NCBI GenBank assembly: GCA_963974055.1
Contig: CAXBCP010000035.1
Span: 1 to 45,624 of the forward strand
Source of the DNA: CAXBCP01 sp963974055
GTDB lineage: Bacteria; Pseudomonadota; Alphaproteobacteria; MPNO01; UBA830
Reading direction: 5' to 3'
Length of the DNA: 45,624 nt
Both the position numbers and the translations under genes were made by a program. This document shows positions 7,378 through 16,289 of this stretch, one piece after another (the first letter of the stretch is position 1; the number at the start of each line of letters is the position of its first letter). Below the pieces are notes generated by a model. It made no database searches. It saw only the letters and a list, made by a program, of their open reading frames with translations, and was not told where the DNA came from.

Positions 7378-8376
7378 ATGTCGAAACTCACCGTTACATT
7401 TGCCGCCAGCGACTACGAACATACCCGCGATCTGACCCGCGGCGACATACAGGCCGAGGGGATCGACCTCCGCTATCTCAACCTGTCGATCGAGGAGACG
7501 TTTTTCCGGTTCATCAAGTTCCGCGAATGGGACGTCTCGGAGATGTCGTTCGGCAAGTATATCGCGCTTAAATCCCAGGGCGACGACACCATCACCGGTA
7601 TTCCGGTTTTCCCGTCGCGCGTGTTCCGCCAGTCTTCGCTGTTCGTCCTGCCGGGAAGCGATATCAAGGATGCATCGGATCTGCGCGGCAAGCGGATCGG
7701 TATACCCGAATGGGCCCAGACCGCATCGATCTATACGCGCGGCTGGCTGGTCCACCAGATCGGTATCCCGCTCCAGGAAATCGAATGGGTGCAGGGCGGC
7801 GTCAACGGCGCCGGCCGCAAGGAAAAGGTGGCGTTGAGCATTCCCGAAGGCGTCTCATACACGCCGCGCCAGGACAAGTCGCTGACCGACATGCTGTTCG
7901 ACGGCGAAATCGACTGCATCATGTCCGCCCATCCGCCGACGCCGGTGGAAGAGGGGAAAGACACCATCGTACGCCTCTATCCGAATTACCGTGAAGTCGA
8001 GGAACAGTATTTCCGCGACACCGGCATCTTTCCGATCATGCACGTGATCGCCATGCGCGGCGATTTCTTCCGGGAAAACCCCTGGGTCGCGACGAACCTG
8101 TACCGGGCGTTCGAGGAAGCGAAGAACCGGGCCCTGTTCCGCGCGACCGAAATCACCGCGACCCGTATGCCGTTCGCCTGGTGCTATGAGGCGGCCGACC
8201 GGGCGAAAGACCTGTTCGGCGACGATTTCTTCCCCTACGGGATCGAGAAAAACCGCACGACCCTGGAAGCGTTTCTGCAATACGGGTTCGAACAGGGCGT
8301 GTGCCAGCGCAAACTGACGCCGGAGGAACTTTTCCCCGAACAGATCGTCAAGGTGCTGACCGAGTTCCACGTGTAA
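7378..8376 (+). CDS. Pht5-like (4,5-dihydroxyphthalate decarboxylase-related) periplasmic-binding-fold protein
   Basis: A 332-residue protein matching the family annotated as 4,5-dihydroxyphthalate decarboxylase or ABC substrate-binding-like, which has a type 2 periplasmic-binding fold. Diagnostic stretches are LTVTFAASDYEHTRDL at the N-terminus, the EMSFGKYI segment, the DLRGKRIGIPEWAQTASIY block and the SAHPP motif near residue 184. There is no signal peptide, so it acts in the cytoplasm, in line with an enzyme and not a transport receptor. A ribosome site (AGAGAGGA) lies just upstream. The D-2-hydroxyacid dehydrogenase gene follows after 10 bases. Most family members have untested substrates, so the decarboxylase name is by homology only. 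Confidence 0.85.
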   Translation: MSKLTVTFAASDYEHTRDLTRGDIQAEGIDLRYLNLSIEETFFRFIKFREWDVSEMSFGKYIALKSQGDDTITGIPVFPSRVFRQSSLFVLPGSDIKDASDLRGKRIGIPEWAQTASIYTRGWLVHQIGIPLQEIEWVQGGVNGAGRKEKVALSIPEGVSYTPRQDKSLTDMLFDGEIDCIMSAHPPTPVEEGKDTIVRLYPNYREVEEQYFRDTGIFPIMHVIAMRGDFFRENPWVATNLYRAFEEAKNRALFRATEITATRMPFAWCYEAADRAKDLFGDDFFPYGIEKNRTTLEAFLQYGFEQGVCQRKLTPEELFPEQIVKVLTEFHV

Positions 8377-8386
8377 TATCTGGCGT

Positions 8387-9373
8387 ATGACCCTTCCGTT
8401 CGTTCTCGTTACGCATGCGCCGCCCGACGATATCCGGGATGTCATCCGTGAGGCGTTGACCGGGGTCGCCGAGGTGCGTTTCCTGCCCGACCTGGCGGGG
8501 GATGCCCGGTCGGGCGCCCTGAAATCGGCCCGGGCCGTGATGACCTATCACCCGGTCCGCGATCTCGGATTTCCGGCAATGGCGGAGCTCGGCAATTGCG
8601 GGTTCATGCAATGCCTGACCGCCGGGATCGATTATCTGCCGCTGGGCGATATCCCGGGCCATATCGCCGTTGCGTATAACGCGGGCGCCTATGCGGAACC
8701 AATGGCCGAACATGTCGCCGCGATGGCGCTGTCGGCGTCGAAGCGGCTGGCGTCGGAACACCGCCTGATGCGGGACGGCGAATTCAACCAGTTCGTGACG
8801 ACGAAGAAAATCGCCGGCGCGACCTGCGGTATTCTCGGCTACGGCGAAACCGGGCGCGAGGTCGCGCGGCTGATGCGGGCCCTGGGGATGAATATCCAGG
8901 CAATCAACCGGTCCGGGCAGACGGACGAGGCCGTCGACTTTATCGGCACGCTCGACGACGTGGACCGCGTGCTCGCCGCGTCGGATATCCTGGTGATCAC
9001 CCTGGCGCTGACGACGAAAACCGACGGTCTGATCGGCGCGGCGCGGCTTGCCCGGATGAAGCCCGATGCCGTGCTGGTCAATGTGGCGCGCGGCGAGATT
9101 ATCGACGAAGACGACCTCTATGCGCATCTGCGCAACAATCCGGCCTTTACCGCCTGTCTGGAAGCCTGGTGGGTCGAACCGGTCCGCCACGGCAGGTTCG
9201 AGACGAAGCATCCGTTTCTCGGCCTGCCCAACGTGATCGCCTCGCCCCATAATTCCGCCATGACCGAGGGGGCGCTGGCCACCGCCGCCCGCCGCGGTGC
9301 CGAGAACGTCGCGCGGTTCCTGACCGGCGGGACGCCGAAATTCATCGCCGGCGACGATGTGAGAATGGTCTAG
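8387..9373 (+). CDS. D-2-hydroxyacid dehydrogenase (NAD-dependent)
   Basis: A 328-residue member of the D-isomer 2-hydroxyacid dehydrogenase family, interconverting 2-hydroxy and 2-oxo acids. The nucleotide-binding motif GYGETG is at 151-156. The catalytic triad is R235 (NVARGE), E264 (WWVEP) and H288 (SPHNS). It begins 10 bases after the Pht5-like gene, so they are probably co-transcribed. Its TAG stop lies in the palindrome CTAG (9370-9373) that also contains the stop of the convergent CDF gene. The substrate is unknown; proximity suggests a 2-oxo/hydroxy acid from ring degradation. Confidence 0.92.
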   Translation: MTLPFVLVTHAPPDDIRDVIREALTGVAEVRFLPDLAGDARSGALKSARAVMTYHPVRDLGFPAMAELGNCGFMQCLTAGIDYLPLGDIPGHIAVAYNAGAYAEPMAEHVAAMALSASKRLASEHRLMRDGEFNQFVTTKKIAGATCGILGYGETGREVARLMRALGMNIQAINRSGQTDEAVDFIGTLDDVDRVLAASDILVITLALTTKTDGLIGAARLARMKPDAVLVNVARGEIIDEDDLYAHLRNNPAFTACLEAWWVEPVRHGRFETKHPFLGLPNVIASPHNSAMTEGALATAARRGAENVARFLTGGTPKFIAGDDVRMV

Positions 9374-10251
9374 GCCCCGGCAGCCACGTGCCGTTCGATC
9401 TCCACGGTCGCGTGGTCTATACCGTGTGCGTCGTGAAGCCGCGACTTGATCGCGGCGATGGCGTCGGTGGTGGCGATGCTGTCTGCGATGCGGGCCTGCA
9501 AGGTCACCATGCGGCGGTCTTCGGTGATCGACCATGCGTGAAGGTGATGCACCGCATCGACGCCGTCGATGTGCTCCACCAGATCGGCGATGACCGCCTC
9601 GACGTCGAAATTTCCGGGCGTGCCTTCGAGCAGGATATGGCCGGACTCCGACACCACGCGCCAGGCGCCGCGCACGATGATCAGCGCGACCAGCACCGAC
9701 AGGATCGGATCGGCCGGCATCCAGCCCGTCAGGATGATAATCCCGGCGGCGGCCAGCGCGGCCACAGATCCCAGCAGGTCGCCCATCACGTGGAGCATCG
9801 CGCCCCGCATGTTCAGGTTGTGATTGTCCGCCCCGGCGCCGTGCAGCACCAGGAAGGCGACGATATTGACGGCAAGCCCGGCGGCGGCAACGACCGCCAT
9901 GACCGGGCCGATCACCTCGACCGGGTCCATCAGGCGCTGAACCGCCTCGAAGACGATCCACCCGGCGATGAAAAACAGGGTCAGCCCGTTGGCGAAGGCG
10001 ACGATGACCTGAAACCGGTCGAAACCGTAGGTGCGTTTCCAGTCCGCCGGCCGCCGGGACAGCCGGAACGCGAGCCACGCCATCGACAGCGAGGCGAAAT
10101 CGGTCAGCATGTGACCGGCATCGGCAATGAGCGCCAGCGAGCCCGAAATTATGCCGCCGGCGACCTCGGCGACCATGAACATCCCGGTCAGCACTGCGGC
10201 GATTGCAAGGCGGGTTTCGCTGCCGCCGTGGGAATGGGTATGTCCGGCCAT
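9370..10251 (-). CDS. Cation diffusion facilitator (CDF) metal exporter
   Basis: A 293-residue inner-membrane antiporter exporting Zn2+, Co2+ or a related divalent metal. It begins with a His-rich leader (MAGHTHSHGG) and has about six membrane helices. The metal-site motifs are HMLTDF-like DAGHMLTD in TM2 and HVMGDLLGS in TM5, the HxxxD pairs of ZntB/CzcD-type proteins. The C-terminal cytoplasmic domain carries HHLHAWSI. I chose ATG 10251; the open frame continues upstream but there only overlaps cysH. It is the last gene of the minus-strand sulfur block, 64 bases after cysH, and may have its own promoter. Confidence 0.93.
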   Translation of the reverse strand: MAGHTHSHGGSETRLAIAAVLTGMFMVAEVAGGIISGSLALIADAGHMLTDFASLSMAWLAFRLSRRPADWKRTYGFDRFQVIVAFANGLTLFFIAGWIVFEAVQRLMDPVEVIGPVMAVVAAAGLAVNIVAFLVLHGAGADNHNLNMRGAMLHVMGDLLGSVAALAAAGIIILTGWMPADPILSVLVALIIVRGAWRVVSESGHILLEGTPGNFDVEAVIADLVEHIDGVDAVHHLHAWSITEDRRMVTLQARIADSIATTDAIAAIKSRLHDAHGIDHATVEIERHVAAGA

Positions 10252-10315
10252 GATGTCGGAAAGTATAGGCCGCCTTTTGCGAATCCGGGCGGCGGATCTG
10301 ACGGCGCCTTTCGGA

Positions 10316-11011
10316 TTACACCGGTTGCAGGTGAATGCCGCACTCGGTCTTGTCGCGCCCCGCCCAGCGGCCGTCCCGTGCGTCGTCGCTTTCGGTGCTG
10401 CGGGCGGTACAGGGCATGCAGCCGATAGAGGTGTAGCCGTCGGCGACGAGACGGTGACGGGGCAGGTCGTAGCGGTCGAAATAGGCGGCGATATCGCGCA
10501 GCCCCCAATGGGCAAGGGGATTGATCTTGATGCGCCCGTCAAAGGCTTCGAGCGGCGCAATGTCGGCGCGCAACCCGCCCTGGGCGCGTTTGCGGCCGTT
10601 GATCCAGGCATCGAACCCGTCGAGCGCTTCGGTCAGCGGCACGACCTTGCGGATATGGCAGCAGGCATCGGGGGCGTCGCGCCACAGGACGCCGTCGGCA
10701 TCACTGCTGTTCACGCTTTCGGCAGCGGGGCGCAGGTCGCGGACGTCCGTCAGACCGAGCTGCCGGGCGAGCTCGATACGATAGCGCAGGGTTTCGCCGA
10801 ACAGCTTTCCGGTGTCGAGAAACAGCACGGGGGTCTTCCGGTCTATCCGCGATACCATGTGCAACAGGACCGCCGAATCCGCGCCGAAGGACGAGGACAG
10901 GGCGATCCGGCCCGGAAATTCGGTGTGGATCATCGCGTCGAGCAGGTCGATCGCCGAATGGCCGCCATAGCGGCGCAGCAGGTCCGCGGCGTGTTCGGAA
11001 GGAGAGGCCAT
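10316..11011 (-). CDS. cysH: Assimilatory adenylyl-sulfate (APS) reductase
   Basis: A 231-residue reductase that turns activated sulfate into sulfite in the cytoplasm. The P-loop-like motif SSSFGADSAV is near residue 40. It has the four cluster cysteines C117-C118 and C198-x2-C201 of the [4Fe-4S] type, so APS, not PAPS, is the likely substrate. The catalytic C-terminal ECGIHL motif (C224) is present. I chose ATG 11011 (MASPSEHAADLL) because family homology starts there; the frame extends upstream over the DUF934 gene. It lies 8 bases downstream of that gene in the sulfur operon, with the sulfite reductase further upstream. Confidence 0.95.
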   Translation of the reverse strand: MASPSEHAADLLRRYGGHSAIDLLDAMIHTEFPGRIALSSSFGADSAVLLHMVSRIDRKTPVLFLDTGKLFGETLRYRIELARQLGLTDVRDLRPAAESVNSSDADGVLWRDAPDACCHIRKVVPLTEALDGFDAWINGRKRAQGGLRADIAPLEAFDGRIKINPLAHWGLRDIAAYFDRYDLPRHRLVADGYTSIGCMPCTARSTESDDARDGRWAGRDKTECGIHLQPV

Positions 11012-11019
11012 GACCGGGA

Positions 11020-11529
11020 TCAGTAGGCCCAGCTCGCCAGCGCGCGGTTCCGCTGGGCGCTGGCCGGGCGCCGGTCGTCGGCGGCGGGCTGGTAGAATAC
11101 ACTGATTTCGTTGACCGCCTTCTCGAACGCCTCGGCATCGGCCTGTTTGCGGATTTCGAAGGCATCGATGCCGCAACGCTGCATGAACAGCAGCTGGTCG
11201 CGCAGCACGTCGCCGAAGGCGCGGACTTCGCCGCCGAACCGGAAGCGTTCGCGCAGAAGACGCGCCTGGGTATAGGCGCGTCCGTCCTTGAAGGCGGGGA
11301 ATTCCAGCGCGATCACGCCGAACCGGTGAAGGTCTTCGCCCAGCATTTCGGGCGACTGGTCGTTGCGCAGACGCACGCCGACCGGGCCGTTGCGGTGGAC
11401 CAGGGTATCGCGGTCGGCCAGCCAGCGGTCGGCGCTGACGATGATCGCGGCCTCCAGCGGGACATCTTCGCCGTCGGCGATATGGGTCCATGAATCCTCG
11501 ACGATGGATTTGTCCTTAACGAGCGGCAT
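11020..11529 (-). CDS. DUF934 protein, sulfite-reductase associated
   Basis: A 169-residue protein of the DUF934 family (oxidoreductase probably involved in sulfite reduction), found between cysI and cysH in many alpha- and betaproteobacteria. It starts at ATG 11529 (MPLVKDKSIVEDSW), overlapping the 3' end of the sulfite reductase gene by 14 bases. Recognisable parts are the GVRLRNDQSPEMLGEDL segment and the AFGDVLRDQLLFMQRCGIDAF helix. The molecular function is not established. Co-location suggests a role in electron supply to, or assembly of, the siroheme enzyme. Confidence 0.88.
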   Translation of the reverse strand: MPLVKDKSIVEDSWTHIADGEDVPLEAAIIVSADRWLADRDTLVHRNGPVGVRLRNDQSPEMLGEDLHRFGVIALEFPAFKDGRAYTQARLLRERFRFGGEVRAFGDVLRDQLLFMQRCGIDAFEIRKQADAEAFEKAVNEISVFYQPAADDRRPASAQRNRALASWAY

Positions 11530-13174
11530 AGAGAGCCTCCTTGAAGGGGTGTGAACCAAGCCTGGAATAGGCGTCGATGAAGCTTTCGTCTTCGTCCTCG
11601 CGGTGGGCGAGATAGGTTTCGACGACGGTTTCGACGGCATCGGGGACGTCTTCGAACGAGAACGCCGGGCCGACGATCCTGCCGATTCCGGCATTCTCGT
11701 CGGCGCGCCCGCCGAGGGTGACCTGGTAGAATTCCCGGCCGTTTTTCTCGACGCCGAGCAGGCCGATATTGCCGACATGGTGATGGCCGCAGGCATTGAT
11801 GCAGCCGGATATGTTGATGGTCAGCCGTCCGATATCGTGCTGGCGCTGGATGTTTGCGAACCGCCGGCTGATTTCCTGGGCCACGGGGATCGACCGGGCA
11901 TTGGCGAGGGCGCAGTAATCGAGTCCCGGGCAGGCGATGATGTCGCCGGCATGGCCGATATTTGCGGTCGCCAGCCCGTGAATTTTAAGGCCGAGCCACA
12001 GGCTGAACAGTTCTTTCTGCCGAACCGAGGGCAGCGTCAGGTTCTGTTCGTGGGTGACGCGGATTTCGCCGAAGGAATAGCGTTCGGCGAGGTCGGCGAC
12101 CGCATCCATCTCGTCCGCCGATGCGTCGCCGGGAATGCCGCCGACCGGTTTGAGAGAAATATTCACGATGCTGTAGCCGGAAACCTTGTGGGCGCTGACA
12201 TTGGTCCGGACCCATGCGCCGAATTCCGCGTCGGCGGTCTGGGCGCTGGTCAGTTCTTCCGGCGAGTCTTCGAGGGACTCGAAGGCAGGCGGCGCGAAAT
12301 AGGCGCGGATGCGCTCGATCTCGGCGCCTGGCAGGTCGAGCGTCCCGCCGCGGATCTGTGCGAATTCCTCTTCGACCAGCTCGGTGAAATGGGCGACGCC
12401 GGTTTCCTGAACGAGGATCTTGATACGCGCCTTGTATATGTTGTCGCGCCGTCCGAGCGTGTTGTAGACGCGGAGAACGGCCTCGAGATAGGACAGGAGG
12501 TCCTGTTTCGGCAGAAAATCGCGAATGGTTTCGGCGACGATCGGCGTGCGGCCCTGACCGCCGCCCACATCGATCCGGAAACCGGCCTCGCCCGCGTCGT
12601 TGCGCAGCATGGCGATGCCGATGTCGTGGAGCTTGACGGCGGCGCGGTCGGTTTCGGTGCCGGTCACGGCGATCTTGAATTTGCGCGGCAGGAACGAAAA
12701 TTCCGGGTGCAGCGTCGACCACTGGCGGATGATTTCGGCGTATATCCGCGGGTCCTCGACCTCGCCCGCCGTGACACCCGCATACTGGTCCGCCGTCACG
12801 TTACGGATGACGTTGCCCGATGTCTGCAGCGCGTGCATTTCGACCTTCGCCAGTTCGTCGAGCAGGTCGGGCACGTCGACCAGGGCCGGCCAGTTGTACT
12901 GGATATTCTGGCGCGTCGTGAAATGGCCGTAGCCCTTGTCATAGGCGCGCGCGATATGGGCGAGGGTATGCATCTGCCGGGCCGACAGGGTGCCGTAGGG
13001 GATGGCGACCCTCAGCATGTAGGCGTGCAGTTGCAGGTACAGCCCGTTCATCAGGCGCAGCGGCTTGAATTCGTCTTCGGTAATCTCGCCGGACAGCCGC
13101 CGGGCGATCTGGTCGCGGAACTGGTCTACCCGTTCCTTCACAAAGGTGTGGTCGAATTCGTCGTAGCGATACAT
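11516..13174 (-). CDS. cysI: Sulfite/nitrite reductase, siroheme and [4Fe-4S] hemoprotein
   Basis: A 552-residue hemoprotein that reduces sulfite to sulfide with six electrons. The bridged siroheme/[4Fe-4S] ligands are C415-x5-C421 (ACPGLDYC) and C458-x3-C462 (SGCINAC). Two ferrodoxin-like half domains flank them (LRVAIPYG, HFTTRQNIQ near 83-91). Nitrite reductases share this layout, but neighbours cysG, DUF934 and cysH favour sulfite. No separate flavoprotein cysJ is visible, so the donor may be ferredoxin; the ferredoxin-NADP reductase at 35871-37196 is a possible source. The start is 2 bases from the DUF2849 stop, so the genes are tightly coupled. Confidence 0.95.
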   Translation of the reverse strand: MYRYDEFDHTFVKERVDQFRDQIARRLSGEITEDEFKPLRLMNGLYLQLHAYMLRVAIPYGTLSARQMHTLAHIARAYDKGYGHFTTRQNIQYNWPALVDVPDLLDELAKVEMHALQTSGNVIRNVTADQYAGVTAGEVEDPRIYAEIIRQWSTLHPEFSFLPRKFKIAVTGTETDRAAVKLHDIGIAMLRNDAGEAGFRIDVGGGQGRTPIVAETIRDFLPKQDLLSYLEAVLRVYNTLGRRDNIYKARIKILVQETGVAHFTELVEEEFAQIRGGTLDLPGAEIERIRAYFAPPAFESLEDSPEELTSAQTADAEFGAWVRTNVSAHKVSGYSIVNISLKPVGGIPGDASADEMDAVADLAERYSFGEIRVTHEQNLTLPSVRQKELFSLWLGLKIHGLATANIGHAGDIIACPGLDYCALANARSIPVAQEISRRFANIQRQHDIGRLTINISGCINACGHHHVGNIGLLGVEKNGREFYQVTLGGRADENAGIGRIVGPAFSFEDVPDAVETVVETYLAHREDEDESFIDAYSRLGSHPFKEALYAAR

Positions 13175-13176
13175 GG

Positions 13177-13476
13177 TCAGTGTCCTCCGCCGGCGTGCCG
13201 GTCCGCCTGGTAGCCGAGATCGCGGCGCACCGTGGGGCCGTTGGCACGGATGACCTCGCGCCAGCGCACAGGGCCGTCATCCTCGAGATCGATGAGATAG
13301 GGATCGGCGACTTCGTTGCGCGCGGCGGCCTGCCGTCCGAGATCGTCCAGTGCCGCGGCCTGGTCGTCGTCAAAGGCTTTCCGGGCGGAGTCGATATCCG
13401 CAGACCAGCCGTCTGCGCCGAGGTAAATCACCAGCCCGTCCTGAAGTCGGTTCGCGGTGAGAATTTTGTAAGTCAT
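13177..13476 (-). CDS. DUF2849 protein in sulfur operon
   Basis: A 99-residue protein of the DUF2849 family, characteristic of alphaproteobacterial cysG-cysI operons. It starts MTYKILTANRLQDGLVIYLG and has a short, charged fold without membrane segments or cysteines. It lies 8 bases after cysG and 2 bases before cysI. Function unknown; the conserved position suggests support of sulfite reductase or siroheme insertion. Confidence 0.88.
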   Translation of the reverse strand: MTYKILTANRLQDGLVIYLGADGWSADIDSARKAFDDDQAAALDDLGRQAAARNEVADPYLIDLEDDGPVRWREVIRANGPTVRRDLGYQADRHAGGGH

Positions 13477-13484
13477 CGTTCTTC

Positions 13485-14894
13485 CTAACTTGCTGCCGAG
13501 AATACCGGCGCCGCCTGTTGATCTTCGTTTCGTTCCGCGCCACGGGCGAAGGCCGCGACGTCTCCGATAATGGTCAACGCCGGACCGGCGAGGTCCTTGC
13601 CGCCGACGATATCGGCGATGTCGTCAAGCGTGCCCGCAATGACCCGCTGGTCCGGCGTTGTTCCGTTTTCGACCACGGTCGCAGGCGTCGCGGCGGGAAG
13701 CCCGTGGGCGAGGAGCCGGGCGGTAATGCCGGGAAGGGCCGCGAGGCCCATATAGACCACGATCGTGTAGCCGCCGCGGGCGAGGGTTTGCCAGTCGGCT
13801 ACTGCCCCGCCGTCTGCGCCCTGACCGGTGATATAGGTGACGCCCTGCGCCAGCCCGCGATGGGTCAGGGGGATGCCCGTGGCGGCGCCGATACCGGCGG
13901 CGGCGGTAATGCCGGGAACGATGTGGCAGGTCAGGCCGGCTGCCTCGACGGCCTGCATTTCCTCGCCGCCGCGCCCGAACAGGAACGGATCGCCGCCTTT
14001 GAGGCGGATAACCTGCTTGCCCTGGCGACCGAGCCGCACGAGGAGGTCGTTAATGTCGTCCTGGGACATCGCGTGTGCCCCGGGGGCCTTGCCGGCATAG
14101 ATCATTTCCGCATCGCGCCGCGCTAGGTCGAGCACGGCGTCCGACACCAGGCGGTCGTACACGATGACATCGGCATATTGCAGCAGGCGGTGCGCCCGCA
14201 GCGTCAGAAGTTCGGGATCGCCGGGACCGGCGCCGACCAGGTAGACCGCGCCGGGGGCGGGGCCTGTGCGGTCCAGTTCGTACTGTAGCGCGGTGTCGGC
14301 GTCTTCCGGGCGGCCGTCGAGCGCCAGTTGCGCGGCGGGGCCGTCGAATATGGTTTCCCAGAACCGCTTGCGGGACTCAATCGATTCCAGCCGGTTCTTT
14401 GCGACCGGCCGCCAGCGATCCGCGAGGCTTGCGAGCCGGCCGAGCGCGGCAGGCAGCATTCCCTCGATCCGTCGGCGGACCCAGCGTGCCAGCACCGGTG
14501 ATGTGCCGCCGGTCGAAACCGCGATCAGTACGGGATCGCGGTCGACAATGGCGGGGACCTGGAACGTGCACAGGGCGGGGTCGTCGACGACGTTGACGGG
14601 AATGCCGCGGCGTCGCGCTTCCCACGATACCTGCGCGTTCAGGGCGCGGTTGTCGGTCGCTGCGATGACGATGGCTGAATCGGTCATTTGGTCGGGGGTG
14701 AATTCCTGCACGATATGCTGGATACGGCCGGCGGCAACGCCGCGCGACAGGGAAGGGACGAGTTCAGGTGAAATCACGCGAACGCGGCCACCGGCACGCT
14801 CCAGGAGGGCAATCTTCCGCGCCGCGACTTCACCGCCGCCGACGACGAGGCAGGGTCGTCCTGCGATGTCGAGAAAGGCGGGGAGATGGCGCAT
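13485..14894 (-). CDS. cysG: Siroheme synthase, bifunctional or trifunctional
   Basis: A 469-residue enzyme making siroheme for the sulfite reductase downstream. Residues 1 to about 215 form the precorrin-2 dehydrogenase/ferrochelatase part (FLDIAGRPCLVVGGGEVAARK near the start). From about 224 on is the uroporphyrinogen III methyltransferase (VYLVGAGPGDPELLTLRA, YADVIVYDRLVS, RLKGGDPFLFGRGGEE). I chose ATG 14894 (MRHLPAF), the family start; the frame is open about 30 codons further up. It is the first gene of the minus-strand cysG-DUF2849-cysI-DUF934-cysH operon. Confidence 0.95.
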   Translation of the reverse strand: MRHLPAFLDIAGRPCLVVGGGEVAARKIALLERAGGRVRVISPELVPSLSRGVAAGRIQHIVQEFTPDQMTDSAIVIAATDNRALNAQVSWEARRRGIPVNVVDDPALCTFQVPAIVDRDPVLIAVSTGGTSPVLARWVRRRIEGMLPAALGRLASLADRWRPVAKNRLESIESRKRFWETIFDGPAAQLALDGRPEDADTALQYELDRTGPAPGAVYLVGAGPGDPELLTLRAHRLLQYADVIVYDRLVSDAVLDLARRDAEMIYAGKAPGAHAMSQDDINDLLVRLGRQGKQVIRLKGGDPFLFGRGGEEMQAVEAAGLTCHIVPGITAAAGIGAATGIPLTHRGLAQGVTYITGQGADGGAVADWQTLARGGYTIVVYMGLAALPGITARLLAHGLPAATPATVVENGTTPDQRVIAGTLDDIADIVGGKDLAGPALTIIGDVAAFARGAERNEDQQAAPVFSAAS

Positions 14895-15217
14895 CGGTTT
14901 TGCCCTGTTCGGTTGGTCTGGCGCCGGATATCCGGAACGCCGTTTCGATGATGTTGAGATACGCGAACGGAATTGGAAAATCAATCCGATAAAACGAATA
15001 TAATAGAAAAATTTTACAAAAATAGGATTAACACCTCTTCTGTATTCGATAAAATCCTACGATTTTGAATTAATTGGAAAATATATTCTAAAAATTTTGG
15101 AATGGTGAACCCCCGTACCCGCGTTTTCACCGCGCCGGGAATCGGTGATCGGCGATCGTGTATTGCGATGGCGGCGTTTTGCCGTCACTCTGCGGCTTTC
15201 GGCTTCGGGCAGGTTTA
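14895..15217 (+). promoter_or_regulatory. AT-rich divergent promoter region, cysG / lpxR-like
   Basis: This 323-base gap separates cysG (minus) from the LpxR-like gene (plus). Bases about 14980-15105 are strikingly AT-rich against the surrounding GC-rich coding DNA. They contain several TATAAT/TATTAT-like elements, such as AATATAATAG at 14998-15007. It probably holds both promoters and operators for the sulfur operon, but I cannot assign one hexamer pair or a regulator site with confidence. No gene or hairpin terminator is seen. Confidence 0.4.
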
Positions 15218-16270
15218 ATGAAGTTCTATAAGTATCTGGCGCTGTTGGCTGTTTTTGTGTTCGTGCCGGCCGGGCAGGCCGTGGCGCAATGCACCGTGGC
15301 CAGCATCCAGTTCGAGAACGATATCGGCATTGGCGGTACGGACCGGCATTACACGCATGGCTCGCGCATCTCCTGCATGTCGGAGAACCAGGCCGGCGGC
15401 ACGACCGCGCGGGATATTGCCGACGGGCTTTCGTTCAGTGTCGGCGGTTACGCGCTGCTCGATTCCGACCGGGACGTCCGCTACGGGGTCGCTCTGGGGC
15501 AGGCGATGTTCGCGCCCGAGGATCTGACCCGTACCGACCTGATCGTCGACGACCGGCCCTATGGGGGCTGGCTGTTCGGGACGTTCGGGCTCGTGCTCGG
15601 GCCGAAGACCGAGCAGCGTCCGGGATCGACCGCGTTCGACCGGATGGAATCCCTGCAACTGACGCTGGGGATCGTCGGGCCGCTATCGGGCGCCGACCGG
15701 ACCCAGAAATTCGTCCATAGCGCGATCGGCGCCCAGAAGCCGCGCGGATGGCGCAACCAGCTTGAAAACGAACCCGGGTTCATTCTCGAATACGAACAGA
15801 AGTGGCGCACCGAGCCCTGGAACCTGCTGCCGGGCAGCGACCTGTTCCAGATCGACCTGATGCCGTCTGCGGGGGTGGCGCTCGGCAACGTTCACACCTA
15901 TGGCAGCATGGCGGCGACGTTCCGTATCGGGAACCGGCTGGCGAACGATTTCGGACCGCCGCGTATCCGGCCGTCGATCGCCGGATCGGAATATTACGAA
16001 CCGGCGCCGGACGAGAGTCTCGGCGCCTACCTGTTCTTCAGCGTCGGCGGACGGGCGGTCGCCCGGAATATCTTCCTCGACGGCAACAGTTTCCGGTCGA
16101 GCCACAGCGTGGATAAAAAGCACGTCGTGGGCGATCTCCAGTTCGGGGCCGTGGTCTCGCTGTGGGGAACCGCGCGGGTGTCGCTGACGCATATCATCCG
16201 GTCGCGCGAATTCGAGGAACAGGATAGTGTCGACCAGTTCAGCGCGGTCAGCCTGTCCTTTCGCTATTGA
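15218..16270 (+). CDS. LpxR-like outer-membrane lipid A deacylase (DUF2219)
   Basis: A 350-residue outer-membrane beta-barrel. Residues 1-23 are a Sec signal peptide (cut after AVA). LpxR removes the 3'-acyloxyacyl chain of lipid A. Expected catalytic features are visible: the N34-D35 pair in FENDIGIGGTDRHYTHGSR, and the VHSAIGAQKPRGWRNQLENEP block holding the catalytic histidine. The last residue is aromatic (SLSFRY), as in barrels folded by BamA. The start is ATG 15218, since the signal peptide begins there; the frame is open upstream. Substrate specificity is inferred only. It precedes the CinA-domain gene by 19 bases. Confidence 0.85.
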   Translation: MKFYKYLALLAVFVFVPAGQAVAQCTVASIQFENDIGIGGTDRHYTHGSRISCMSENQAGGTTARDIADGLSFSVGGYALLDSDRDVRYGVALGQAMFAPEDLTRTDLIVDDRPYGGWLFGTFGLVLGPKTEQRPGSTAFDRMESLQLTLGIVGPLSGADRTQKFVHSAIGAQKPRGWRNQLENEPGFILEYEQKWRTEPWNLLPGSDLFQIDLMPSAGVALGNVHTYGSMAATFRIGNRLANDFGPPRIRPSIAGSEYYEPAPDESLGAYLFFSVGGRAVARNIFLDGNSFRSSHSVDKKHVVGDLQFGAVVSLWGTARVSLTHIIRSREFEEQDSVDQFSAVSLSFRY

Positions 16271-16289
16271 TAATTTCGGGAATACCCAT

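Noticed and set aside
8348..10078. 576-codon minus-strand open frame overlapping the dehydrogenase and CDF genes
   Set aside because: It spans two convergent genes in the wrong frame, and its Arg/Gly/His-rich product is typical of a shadow.
11603..13213. 536-codon open frame antisense to sulfite reductase
   Set aside because: A shadow: the minus strand has the four siroheme-cluster cysteines and fits the operon.
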